NCBI GenBank assembly: GCA_022496205.1
Contig: WTXD01000012.1
Coordinates: 186,001-250,000, forward strand
Length of the DNA: 64,000 nucleotides
Direction of reading: 5' to 3'
Source: Gloeopeniophorella convolvens
Lineage: Eukaryota > Basidiomycota > Agaricomycetes > Russulales
Positions within the stretch are counted from its first letter, which is position 1; each line of letters begins with the position of its first letter. Below are positions 44,949 to 56,212 of this stretch, in pieces. A program made the position numbers and the translations under genes. A model generated the notes under the pieces. It saw only the letters and a program-made list of their open reading frames with translations, had not been told where the DNA came from and did no database searches.

Positions 44949-46810
44949 TTACTTGCCCGGCTCCGACAACCGGCCCCCGACCCCCATCGCCGCCGCAGCC
45001 TCTGCCCCCCGACCCCGCGACAGCAACCACCGAGCCCATCCCCCATCCGCCTCCAAAGACACCCCCCGCCACCCCTCGTACACCTCCCGCACCACCTCCT
45101 CGTCCGACCCCTCTGCCACCCCCCTGAACATCGCCGCCCACACCCGCCCACTCGGCAGGCACCCCCGCGCAACACGCCGCACCCGCGCCCGCCGCGCCTC
45201 TCCGTCCGGCAGCTCCGGCAGCGAGCCCGCGACCCGCAGCAGCAGCGCCTCGTGCACACCCCGCAGCGCCGCGTCCCCCATGCTCGCCGCGAGCAGCCCG
45301 TCCAGCTCGGCCGCCGTGCACCCCTCCACGCCCCACAGCCAGACCTTTTCCGACGGCGGTATCACGGCGCGCCGCGCCTCGGCCCACGCCGCCCCTGCGT
45401 GTCCATGCGCAGCCTCGGCGTCCAGCCGCGCGAGCCACACATCCGCGTCCGTGCAGTCCCGGAGTAGCGCCGCGCCGTGCGCAGGGTACGTGCCGCGTCC
45501 GCCGGCGGCGCAGGCAGGTCGGCAAGGGCGAGCAGCAGGCGGACGTGTGCGCGAGCAGGCACGCCTGCGGCGCGCGCCTGATCTCCGCGCGCAGGCTCGC
45601 CTCCAGATACAGCTTCTGTAGTAGATACACGGAATATTAGTATGCGTCCACTAGAGCAGGCGGGCGGGGGCCACGCACGAGGTACGGGTCCACGTCCCGC
45701 GCGCACCACTCTTCCACGAACTGCGCGTATGCGGGCGCGACCGCCGCCGCCGCGCCCCGGAGCGCCGCGCGCATCTCCTCGTTCGCCGCGCGCAGCGCGT
45801 CGACGAGCGCGGGCCCGCGGGGCGCGCGCGCGAGCCCGCGCGTGGCGCGCAGCGCCGCCGCCGCGCCGTCGCCTGGCAGCGCGTCTGCGAGCCGCGCGTG
45901 CAGGTGCGCGAGCAGCGCGTCGCGCAGGCGCTCGGGCGCCGGGTACCCCGCGATGACGCCCTGCAGGCCCTGGAACAGCTCGAGCGTCGGCAGCGCTGCG
46001 CCGCGTCAGCCGCCGCGCCGACCACGTAGAACACTGAGTTGCACGCACCCTTGGCCGCACTGTCGATCGCGGCGCGCACGATCGCGCCGTCCAGCACCGC
46101 GCGCCGCGCCGCGTCGCCCATCGCCGCCTCCTCCGCGCGGTCGACCCGCTCCCCCTCCTCGCCCCTCGCCCACCGCGATCCCGAGCACGCCCCACCGCCG
46201 GCGCACCGCCTCGACGAAGCCCATCTCGAGCCGCACATACTCGCGCCACAGCGCCGCGCTGTCGCCGCACAGCCTGAGCCCGCGCAGGAGCAGCGCGCGC
46301 GCGGCGCCCGTCCCGCCCGCGCCGCGCTCGTGCTCCGCCGCGAGCACGTACAGCGCTGGCGCGCGCGGGAGGCGCGCGAGTGCGCGCGCCGCGGCGCGCC
46401 CTGCGCGGGCGCGGGCGCCGAGACGCTGGGCGGCGCGGACGTACTGCGTCCAGAGCGCGGCGTCGGCGGGGAAGCGCCGGAGTGCGCGCTCGAGGACGTC
46501 GAGCTGGCGGCGCGGGAGGGCGTGGTCCGGCGGGATGCCTGGGGGCGTATCAGCGGTGTGTGTGTGCGGGGTGGAAGCAGGACGCACGGAGGCGCGCGGC
46601 GCGCTTGCGGTGCAGGGCGTCGAGGGACATCTCGTAGGCGGCGTAGCGGAGAAAGTCCGTCGTGCGCGGGATGCGGCGCACGAGCGCGGTCTCGAACGCG
46701 GTGCGACGGGCGAGGATCTGTTTGATCTCTGGCGGGGCAAAGAGGCCCTTGTCTGCGAGGCCCTTGAGCTCTGTGAGCATCTGCTCCTGCTGGAAGTGTA
46801 CTTTCTCCAT
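44949..46810 (-). CDS. UTP6: UTP6, small-subunit processome HAT-repeat protein, with frame steps
   Basis: Starting at 46810, MEKVHFQQEQMLTELKGLAD followed by PEIKQILARRTAFETALVRR is diagnostic of Utp6. Exons run 46810-46588, 46538-46049, 45995-45679 and 45615-44949. The HAT-like repeats (LDVLERALRRFPADAALWTQ, LAAEHERGAGGTGAARALLL, LWREYVRLEMGFVEAVRRRW) are clear. The frame steps near 46161-46166 (a GC run), near 45560 and near 45455 (tcccgg expected, tccgg seen); between these sites the protein continues sensibly, to GGWARWLLSRGRGAEAAAAM at the end. Utp6 belongs to the U3 snoRNP/UTP-B complex that cleaves pre-18S rRNA in the nucleolus and is essential in yeast. Unless another copy exists, the breaks should be sequence errors. 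Confidence 0.85.
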
Positions 46811-46934
46811 GGTGTGCGGGTCACGGCCCGGGGCGCGCGAGGAAAATAGCAGGCCGGAAGATGCCGGGGCGGGCGGGTTGACTGACGCACTCGCAGCTCC
46901 CGCCCTCGCTCGCACGGCCACGCTTCCCGCCATC
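46811..46934. promoter_or_regulatory. Short divergent promoter (124 nt)
   Basis: Only 124 nt separate the UTP6 start (minus) from the start of the unknown gene at 46935 (plus), so the two must share promoter elements or use each other's leader. No TATA box is seen. Confidence 0.5.
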
Positions 46935-48273
46935 ATGCCCCCGAAAGGCCACCGCCCCGCACTCACCCGCACGCACTCCAGGTCCTCCTCAGGCGGCTCC
47001 TCCAAGCTCGCCGGCCTCGGCCTCCAGCTCACCCAGAAGACCCCGCCCCGCCCCGGCCCCCCGACAGGCCCAAGCGCACCCACACCCACGCCCACGAGGT
47101 GCGCACGCCCCGCGCGCGCCCACAACTAAGCTGACCGCGCCCACAGCCCCCCGCCCGCGCCGCCGTCCCGCGCACAGGCAGCACCATGCGCGTCCCCTCG
47201 CGCGAGCACGTCCCAAGCACCACCTCCGCCGCCGCCCTCGCCGCCCTCGCGCGCCGCCCCAAGCCCAAAGCAGGCTTCACCCTCGCCGCGTCGACCGTCG
47301 GCTCGGATGACGACGACGAGGACGACGCCGACGAGTGGGTCTCGAGCGAGAGCGGCGCCGCCACGCCGCTCGACGACGCCGCCGCCACGCCGCAGGAGCA
47401 CTCGCCCGCCACGCCCGTCGAGCGCGCCGCGCTGCTCGGCACCACGCCGCGCGCGGCGGTGGAGCCTGCGCGCCCGCGCGTGCAGACGAACGGGTTTGCG
47501 GTGAAGCAGCCGCTGCCGCTGCCGCGCGTCCCGTCCGCGACGCGGCTGCCGTCCCCGCCGCCGGAGCCCCCGCGCGCAGCCAAAGCCGCGCCGCCCACCC
47601 CCATCAACTACGCCGTCCCCCCGCGCCCGCGCCCACCCCCGCGCTACCGCGCCCGCGCACCCCGCCCGCCGCCGCGCGCACGGAACCCCCGACGCCGACC
47701 TCGCCGCGCAGCGAAATCCGCGCCGCGCGCCCGCCGTCGACGCGCTCGCTCGCCGCGCACGCGCACGCGCACGCGCACGCGCTGCGCCCGCACCCGCTCA
47801 TCCGCGGGCAGTCCTTCGGGCACGCGCACCTCGCGCCGCTCACGGTCTCCGCGGACGCCGCGCAGGCGCACCTCGCGCCCTCCCCGCTTGGCCCCACACC
47901 CGCACATGTACCCGCGCCCGCACCCACACCCGCCCCGGCACCGCGCCCGCCGTCGCCCGCAAGCACGCGCCGCGCGTCGACCGCGTCCGCGTCGATGTCC
48001 ATGTCCGCCGCCGCGTCCGTGCGCGCGCGCACGCTCAGCGCCGCGTCGAGCAGCGCCGCGCTGTCGTCGCTCGCGCACCTGCCCGCGCGCGCGCCGCTCG
48101 TCGTGCGGTTCCCCGCGCCGGGGCAGGGGCAGGGCGCGCGGGGCCCCGAGGGCGTGCACGCGCTGCTGCCGCCGCCGTACGTCACGCCGCACTTTACGGT
48201 GCTGCAGTGGCGCAGCCCGATCCGCGAGTCGTACGAGAAGGTCGCGCGGGCGCGCGCGCGGCGCGCGGCGTGA
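46935..48273 (+). CDS. Low-complexity Ser/Pro/Ala-rich protein, possibly a fungal regulatory factor
   Basis: It begins MPPKGHRPALTRTHSRSSSG and continues SKLAGLGLQLTQK. After an intron (about 47099-47144) the frame gives REHVPSTTSAAALAALARRP, KAGFTLAASTVGSDDDDED and DEWVSSESGAATP. A later frame encodes LIRGQSFGHAHLAPLTVSAD and the C-terminus TVLQWRSPIRESYEKVARAR. At least two frame steps (about 47045-47070 and 47610-47640) fall in long C/G runs, so the gene cannot be read as one clean model. The TQK, acidic WVSSESG and terminal SPIRESYE elements recall basidiomycete proteins related to nitrogen/TOR-pathway regulators such as Mks1, but I hold that loosely. It is mostly disordered. Confidence 0.5.
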
Positions 48274-51200
48274 GCGGGCGCGGGCGCCGTGCCTGCCGCG
48301 CCGCGGTTGCTGTGTCTGCTTGTTCCGCGCGTTCCTTCGCGCATCTGCATCAGACCGCTTGTCTCGTTGTCTCCTTGCCTGCACACGCCCCTGCATACTG
48401 CACATGCTTACGCACATATCCATATCCGCCGACCCTTCGTTCTCCCGGACTGATCGTGTACCTAGCCAGCTATTACCACCCTGGCGCCCGCTGTACCTGC
48501 CTGTACTCCCCATACACAACCACACCATACCACACCATACCCGCAACCCCGACCCGACCGACCGACGACAGCCCCGAGCCAGGGACGGAGCAAGGGCAAG
48601 AGCGCGCGCCGCGCCGTCCCTGTAACCGGTGCCGGCCCTGGGGCACGCGTGCCTGCGCCATGCGGACGCGCGCGTTGGGTGCCGCGGAATTGCAAATTGC
48701 GCGTACGCATGCGCAGGCCTGAGCTTGTCTATTTGCGTGTGGGACGTGCTCGCGCGGGCGCCGTGTGCGTGTGCGTGTGCGCTGCAGATCATGCGCGGGC
48801 GCAGGCGCGGGCGTGCCTGTGCGTGGGGAGGTATGGGCCCGGCCACTGCTCCCGAGTCGGCGGCTGTAGCTAGTTTGAGAGCTTGTTGTACTTAGCACAT
48901 CGCTCGCGCGAAATTTTCTGTGTCGCGGGCCTGCATGCACTGCTGCGTGCCACATGTGCACACGACGCGTAAGGATATTGTATGGGCGTCTGCGTCTGCC
49001 TGCGCACGTACGAGCGCATACACATGCAGCACTGCAGCTCGCTCGCTCGGCTGCGCGAACGTGCGCGCGGGGCCGGCGGCCGCACCTGCGTGCATGCATG
49101 GCCCGCGTGCTTATCTCCGCGTAAGTAATTTAGACGTAGCTGTGACGCGACGCGCCGTGATCAATCTGCCGCCTGGCTTCTCGAAATCTGCATGTTCTGC
49201 GCGGCTACGATCGCGTACATATGCACGTGCGGGGCGGTGCCGCAGTGCAGTGCTAGTTTACCCGCTCCGCTGCGACGAGCACGCGCACGCACCCCGCACG
49301 CGATCGCAACACCACGGTATGTATGTACGTAGATCGGCTTTACTATCTGCGTCTGCATCACGTTACTGCACAGCAGATAAGCCCTGCAGATGCGGCCGCC
49401 GCGCCCCCACATGCGCGCGCAGGGATGATAAATACATACATCAAGTACTTACATCCGGCACGTCCGCATCAGGTCTAGGGCAGCGGGGCGGGGTGCGGGT
49501 GCGGCCGCGGCTCCAGCGTCGTCGCTGGTAGCCGCGTGCTGCAGTGATGGCCGTCGTGGCGTCGCGTGCGGGCGGAGCCTGGGCTTCGCGGTTGGAGAGG
49601 CTGCTCCGAGTGCACGCAGCATACGCATGCGCAGATCCGCCCATACATACATACGTCCGCGTCCACGCTGGCGCACGCGTCCGCGTATGCATTATACGCG
49701 GAGATTCGATGGGTCGCTGGCGACGCGACGTGCTGCCATGCAGCTCGCGCGCGCCCGCGTGCGCGCACCGTCCCAAACGCTGCTGCACGCGCGCTGCACG
49801 GCCCGGCTCGACGCCAGCGCAGATCGGCGCGGGGCCAGCTGGCTCTGACTCTCGGAAGACGCACCGCTTGTCAGCGAGGACGTGAAACCTGCAAAGACGT
49901 GCATGCATGTACCGCGCAAGTCCGTGTCTGGGCTCGCGCGCGTACTGTTGGGCGAAGAAACTCCTCCACCGCGAGGCCCGGCTACAAGTCCTGCGCGCCA
50001 TGGCAGCATGGCGGGAGATCCGCTGGCCATGGCCCGTTGACCGTCTAGACCCTGGCCAGTGCGGCCCCGCATGCGCGTCCAGAGCCCATTCGCCACGCCG
50101 CGCTTAATCCGCTGTGCTCCCCGCAGCAAGAAGCCGGCCTGGCTCCGCTTCTGGCTCAGCGGCGTGGCGCGCTGCGCTGTGTATGTATGTTATCGCGGCG
50201 CAACGCGCGGCCCTGGCGGTTCCGTAGCCTGCGCCTGCGCAGTGCGGCGACGGTCACCTGCCACGCCGCCCCGTCAAACACGGCTCTGGGTTGGTAAGTA
50301 GCTTGGGCTGCCTCATCTGGCCACCTCAATTGCGTGCGGTGTCGTCAGCCCTGTCATCGGGCCACGTACGACCCTCGAGGCGCGCTCAGGGCTGCCCGCG
50401 CGCGCACCCGATGATCGGACCGGCCGCGCAGCGCATGACCAGGCTGCGGGTGGGGCGGGGCGTCGGAGCGTCGTCTTCCGTCTGACGTGTGAGGGCCCGC
50501 CCCGCCGCGCGACGACGCAACTTCGGGGAATCGAGAATCGCAGATTGGCGGCGGGCGCACGCACGCAGCGTCTTCTGCGACTGGCCGGGTCGCCCCCCCC
50601 CCCCCCACGTGAATGGCGTTATCGCCGCGGTGGAGAAGGCATGCGCGCTCGACTCCCCGGGCGACGCGCTAGTCCTTTCGCGACGGCGTTCGGCTGCCGC
50701 CGCGGACGTTCTGCGCCAGCAGATGCACCATGTAGAGCCACATTTCCGGGGAACGGAGCCTGAGGCCATCGAGACGTGCTTCCAGAAGACGTGAAACGGT
50801 TCAACTTGTTTGAGCAGAGCGGAGAAGTACGTGGACCGTCGAGCTGGACTACGACGAAGCTGGAGTGCTAGTTCAAGAGGGGAGTCCGGGGTCGGGCCGG
50901 AGTCCGGACATGTCTGCAGTGGGCGCCGCCAAATTCCGAGGATGGGTTCCGCGTTGTGTCTGGGCCACCACCTTCTTGCAGCTTGCCACGGCCCTCTACC
51001 CACGCTCAGACTGTGTTTGGGAAAGCAACTGGCGTTGCAAGCTACTTATGACGGTTTCACACAAGAGCTTTACATACGCGTACGCACCTCGCTTTGCATC
51101 CGTCAGCTGCCCATCGGGCCGTCTCATGCCCTCAGCACATCATATTGCTGAGTCAACAGCATACAATTCGGCCGATCCTAACATGTTTGCTCCCATCTCT

Positions 51201-51678
51201 TTCTCGAAGGCTCCTTGAAAGGCTTCTTTTCCCCGTCTTTGTCGAATTTATTGCTCGAGCGGGACCGCAGGTGATGTGTATGCGCTTTATCCTGCTTCCT
51301 GCCTTGCTCTGACAATCGGGGGTGGATGTAGGTTGCGACGTCGCCTATTGTGAACAGCTCCTTTCAGAGAGCATAGTATCTACCGCGGCGGCGTTACAAG
51401 ACGCCGATGATGCGCATGAAATTTAGGGAACACCACTCGTCGGTGCATGCACTCGGCCGACAACGCTGGTGTATTCAACCAAACGACGCGTGTTGTGAGG
51501 TAACCTTCCCAGATACACGATCGAGTCATACAGCGAGAAGCCCCGCGCGCTCTTGTTCGACGTCTCTAGGCATATAAAGCGTCTTGCGCGCCATTCGACT
51601 GTTCCCGTCACCTCGGCCTTCCGAGGGACGATCCACAACTCTGCCATTGGGGCTTGACAGTTCACACCGCGCGCGATC
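48274..51678. other. 3.4-kb GC-rich gene-poor region
   Basis: Despite many long open frames on all frames (as GC-rich DNA gives by chance), no family, splice logic or codon-like pattern supports a gene. The DNA between about 48640 and 50300 is rich in alternating purine-pyrimidine strings such as tgcgcatgc, cgcgcg and tacatatgcacg, plus cacacc repeats near 48520-48545. A 15-nt C run lies at about 50594-50608. Confidence 0.5.
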
Positions 51679-54544
51679 ATGAGCTCCGAAAAAGACGCGT
51701 CCACCGTTAAGGAAGACGCTATCGCGCCTGCGTCAGAAGTCGTCGTGTCCGACGACGCGCATATCGTCCCCCATAACAACCTCCCGCTTGTGTTTTTCGC
51801 GTTGATGCTCGGGACTTTCCTGGTGAGTAGCTGTTCACGAAGCGCCAGGGCGGACTGATAGAGTGGCATGTACGTATGTTGTAGGCCGCGCTGGATCAAA
51901 CAATGTAAAGCATCGCTTGAGCGGATCTGCGCAGCTTGCTCATTGATCACTGATTTGATGAACAGTGTTGCGAGCGCGTTGCCAACTATAGTGGAGGATC
52001 TCGGGGGCGGCAAGAACTACTCGTGGGTCGGCAGGTGCGTACATCTATCCCGCTTTCTCTGTGCGCGAGGGTGGCCGTGCTCACATGAAGGCAGCGCATA
52101 CCTTCTCGCCGGCACTACGCTGCTGCCCTTGACCGGAAAGTTCGCGGACATGCTCGGTAGGAAAACCGTCCTGTACACCGTCATTCTCATATTCTTGGTA
52201 CGTAGATCTCAGAATATTCGGAATCAGGGCGACTGATATCGCGCAGATCGGCTCCGCGCTATGTGGCGCAGCGCAGAGCATGACGTGGTTGATCATCTCT
52301 CGCGCGTTGCAAGGCATCGGAGGAAGCGGTGCGTTGCGTATTTGGGCTCTAGCAGTGACAACTGACGCGATCTGATACCTTCTCAGGAATGATACAGACG
52401 ATCAACATAGTAATTGGTGACATCACCCCCCTAGAGACGTGGGTGTGTTCCAACATTCGTTCCAGTTGATGTCTCACCTGTCTCTGTTTAGGCGAGGGAA
52501 GTGGATGGGCTACATCGGATCTACTTGGGGTATTGCATCGTGCGTTTCACTTTGTCGGAGCTCTACTTTCGTATTGACGCTGCATCCAGGGTCATTGGAC
52601 CACTTGTTGGAGGCGTACGCCCTCGTACCGATTTTGTCGAACAAATTGACCGACCGCAGCCTCGCTCTAGGTTCTCACCGACCACGTATCATGGAGATGG
52701 TGAGTTCGAATCATACTGGACGACGTCTTCTGCGTCTGAACACATCCGTTGCAGGTGTTTCTGGATCAATCTGTGAGCCGAATGCATTGCTTTCAGCTGC
52801 CTCTCATTCATTTGGATAGCCCAACCGGTGCCATCGCCGTGTGATGTTGTTCTTTTTCCTGAACCTCAATCCGCATCATGGCAAACCTTTCCGTCAACAC
52901 GTCGCAGAGTTCGACTTTGTTGGCTTGTCTCTGATTGTCGCGGGGGTCGTGTGTCTTCTTCTGGGCTTCAATCAGAGCGAAACAAGCTGTACGTTTCCCA
53001 ACCTACGTAAGCATGCACGGGCCGTTGATCTTGCTTGTGATCAGGGAACTCGCCTGCAACGATTGCTTTGCTCTCCGTTGGGGTGGTGCTGTTCATCGGA
53101 GCAGGGATCTGGGAGGCCTTTACGGATAGGTTACCCATTATTCCTCCACGGACATTCAAGGTGACTCCACACTCACTCGACACCCAGTCTATCATTCTAA
53201 TCAGAACAGACCCGCACAACCTGCATACTCCTCATTCAGGGAGCCCTGCAGATGATGCTCTTCTTTATGGGTACGTAGCCACCAACTAACTGACGCCAGA
53301 GATGTCTGAATAACTTCCCCTTGCTGTAGGCGCGTTTTACCTGCCTCTGTATTATCAGGTGCTTGGCGCTTCTGCGACAAAAGCAGGCATCAAGTGCGTT
53401 GAACTCTATCATAATCCCGTGCATGCAGGTGGCTGATGTTGCGCTCCCAGGATGATCCCGTTTTCGCTCAGCTCATCGCTCACGGCCGCGCTTGCCGGGC
53501 AAAGCATCGCACCCTCAATGACTTCCGCCCGGCAATCTGGTTCTCATGGGTCCGTCTTCCCCACACCTCCATTCCATCCTACTTCCACGCGAACTGACTG
53601 CCGGCGCAGTTCCTGATGGGGATTGGTTATGGTGTCATGATTCTGCTTGACGACACTTCGTCACTGTATGTCATACAATACAGATCGTCCGCATCGTCCG
53701 GCTCAAGCTGAGATTGTGAGATCTGCAGGGCCGTACAGGAGATACTTCCGCTCATCGCAGGCATCGGGGTCGGCGGGCTGTTTCAGGTTCCACTGATAGC
53801 CATGCATGCAGCGATGCCGCTAAAGGACATGGCCGCGAGCACGGCTGCCCTCGGCGTTGTACGGTACGCGTTGCTGTTCCTACCGGACGCCACTCCTATT
53901 GAATGTCGACTGCATCTGATTGTCGACACAGGTACATGGGTGGGACTATGGGTGTCTCCGTTGGGCAAGCCATCTGGTCCTCGGTGAGTCTCTGTAAAGC
54001 TGTGTATGCTACTCCGTGGTTTCATTGAACGTCTGACAGGAACTCCGCCGACGTACACGCCACATCTCTACAAGCACGTTCGACCTGTCCAGCGCCGCTC
54101 TGGCGGATAGCGTGCGAAAACTGAAGGATGTTCAGCCTGCTGAGCTGCGCCAGCAACTTATACATGCGTACACGAAGAGCATATCCACACTGTGGATAGT
54201 GTGTCGCCCATAGCTGTCTTTCATTCTTCCTAGGTGCGTCCTGTGGTGCACTTCAGTCTTGATCTCGGGGATTGACCTGGTCTCTCCGAATAGTGCTGTT
54301 CATCAAGAGATACCCCATCCACCGCGCATCTGTCCAGCTCTCCAAAAGTCAAAGGCTGGACGTAACCCAGGTCACCGAAAAGGACCCGGTGTTGTATGAC
54401 GCAGAGAAAGCGCAACCTACGACGGAGGATCGGGCTGCTCGCTCACGCTCGGAAGGTGCGGAGTCGGACACACCTATAGATCGTGATGACCTACCTACCT
54501 TGGTGGATGGGGCCGAGCCAACAGCCACCAGACAATATGTATAG
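51679..54544 (+). CDS. MFS multidrug/toxin efflux transporter, DHA 14-span type
   Basis: The ATG at 51679 begins an acidic N-terminus, then LPLVFFALMLGTFLAALDQT and IVASALPTIVEDLGG. SAYLLAGTTLLPLTGKFADM with GRKTVLYT is motif A; ALQGIGGSG follows; then RGKWMGYIGSTWGIAS, VIGPLVGG (motif C) and WRWCFWINLPTGAIAV. More than ten exons with 45-60-nt introns extend to a hydrophilic tail ending at 54544. One frame step is seen: after the ...TGAIAV codon near 52843 one base seems lost before MLFFFLNLN. Family role: proton-driven export of drugs, toxins or secondary metabolites at the plasma membrane. Middle exon limits are approximate. No linked biosynthetic cluster is visible. Confidence 0.85.
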
Positions 54545-55120
54545 TAATCTATAATTCTCACAGGCAGGCGATTATGTATCACGTTCTCCGGCCGTCTGCA
54601 TCATCGCTCGCAGACTGGATCAACGACAAATCATGCGGAGCAAGCGACCCTTGGCTTATTTGGAGGATTCCTTGAGAACTTCTAGCCCCTGGGCAGATCC
54701 TTAGGTCGTCGTGGACTATTCGTTACAGGCAGTGGGTCATAGGCTCACCCCACTCGTTTTATCGTCCACACAACCCCGATTTCGATCACCGTCGCGCATG
54801 GACGCACATATGTCACACCCATCTAGTAACGGCCAGTCCTGCTTAACTTGTGCATCAAGGCTTACTTCGTCACCTTTCCGTGCTCAACGAGGTCAAGCCA
54901 CGATGAATTCGTAATACTCTTCCTTAAGCGCATTATACTTCCCATTACCATTGCCGTCTGTAAATCCGCCAACCACTGATCCAGATACTTGTATACAGTG
55001 TGCGCCCTCGCTTTGATGGTGTCGTCCGGTTACATCCACCGCAGGAATTTATTGAACGAGGGAGTCGCCCCGTCATATTCAAAGCGTAGTACATACATTG
55101 GTACACATGCACTGGCTACT
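54545..55120. other. Convergent gap with no supported gene
   Basis: Lies between the 3' ends of the transporter and of the second PD-(D/E)XK-like gene. No exon or repeat recognised. Confidence 0.5.
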
Positions 55121-56212
55121 CTACAAGGACAACCCGTCCACCGTTAGATCCTGGCCCTGGGTGGTTTCTGCACCAGGACTGCGGAAGAATTCTGTGTATT
55201 CAGACTGTAGAATCCTCCTACATCTGGCCCAGTCGGCATCTGACTCTTTGTTGTGTGCTTCGTGGAAACCCACCAGGTATTTGAACTTGTATTGGGCAGG
55301 CATTTTATCGTTGGGAAGATACGGACTGATATCAGGGAACATCGTCATGGCCTCTCGACATCGAATGACTTCCAAAAGTTTCATCTTCGTAAAACCCCAG
55401 TACGCGCCGACAGCTGCCACGGCGAAGATGTAATCCACACGGGATGAGATGAAGTAAAGGATGGCCTGGCGCAGAAGACTTTTTTCGGCTTGGCCAATAC
55501 CAGGACCTGGAACCGAGGGATCGGGGCGATCTTCCCACCCGTCCACGTGTCTTTTGATCTCAAAAAGCACCCCAATGCGTCTATCTTTTGTCTTCGCCTT
55601 CCCGAGTCGCGCGTAATCAGGGTGGCTCTTTTGCAGCTCCACCATCCGGCTAAAGTGAAGACAAAAGTCTGGATATTTGGAAATTCTGCGAGCACCGCTA
55701 CCCTTCTTTTTTTCCCGCGTCTTCTCGTTGGAAGAGTTGTCGGAACTGGTGTGTTCTGAGGCTATAACGGAGCCCGAGTCTAAAGGAGGGGGGGCTTGCT
55801 CCTGCGCTGACCGTGGCTGGGCTACGGCCCTGCGCCGTGGGCGAGGGCCGCGTTCAACCTGTCCGTCATTGACCGGATTGTTTGCATTGCTTGGTGGGCC
55901 GCTGGTTCCAGACAATGAGCTGGCGTACTCGTATTGCTCCTCAATGAACCGCTTCAGGTCTTCCTCCGTGGCATCAATATTGTTCTGAGGAAAGAGTTGC
56001 AGGCGATGCTCGTCCAACTTGCGCTCGGCATGCAATTGCTTCATCAATTTCTCTCGAATCACGGGGCCCCAAAAGCCATACCACATGAATTCGAGATTCC
56101 AAGGGTTGTCATCCTGCGCAAGGGACTTGGCCGTACCATAGTAGGTGTCCAAATCGTCAACGGGTTGAAAGTTGCCACGGGTTCTGACGGACATCCGTGA
56201 GACGTTGGACAT
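55121..56212 (-). CDS. PD-(D/E)XK nuclease-like protein, copy 2 (intact)
   Basis: A single open exon of 363 residues from an ATG at 56212. Order: acidic N-terminus with WNLEFMWYGFWGPVIREKLM; a disordered Ser/Arg/Lys-rich middle; KYPDFCLHFSRMVELQKSHP; RIGVLFEIKRHVDGWED; SLLRQAILYFISSRVDYIFA; and VGAYWGFTKMKLLEV. PD plus E-I-K plus Q-A-x-x-Y is the arrangement of PD-(D/E)XK-fold proteins; whether it cuts DNA is unknown. It aligns with the damaged copy at 6259-7268 in all these blocks but differs greatly in the linker. An AT element (tttaaa, 56321-56326) lies upstream. No signal peptide; a lysine-rich stretch (KTREKKKGSGARR) could serve nuclear import. Divergent to the partner gene at 57425. Confidence 0.75.
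   Translation of the reverse strand: MSNVSRMSVRTRGNFQPVDDLDTYYGTAKSLAQDDNPWNLEFMWYGFWGPVIREKLMKQLHAERKLDEHRLQLFPQNNIDATEEDLKRFIEEQYEYASSLSGTSGPPSNANNPVNDGQVERGPRPRRRAVAQPRSAQEQAPPPLDSGSVIASEHTSSDNSSNEKTREKKKGSGARRISKYPDFCLHFSRMVELQKSHPDYARLGKAKTKDRRIGVLFEIKRHVDGWEDRPDPSVPGPGIGQAEKSLLRQAILYFISSRVDYIFAVAAVGAYWGFTKMKLLEVIRCREAMTMFPDISPYLPNDKMPAQYKFKYLVGFHEAHNKESDADWARCRRILQSEYTEFFRSPGAETTQGQDLTVDGLSL

Noticed and set aside
47753..47785. CRISPR-like or regulatory tandem repeat (cgcacg units)
   Set aside because: It is a short in-frame Ala-His codon repeat within a coding region of a eukaryote; no spacer structure.
47186..48625. A 479-codon frame running past 48273
   Set aside because: After about 47630 this frame becomes Arg-rich noise, while the neighbouring frame carries ordered sequence ending at 48273.
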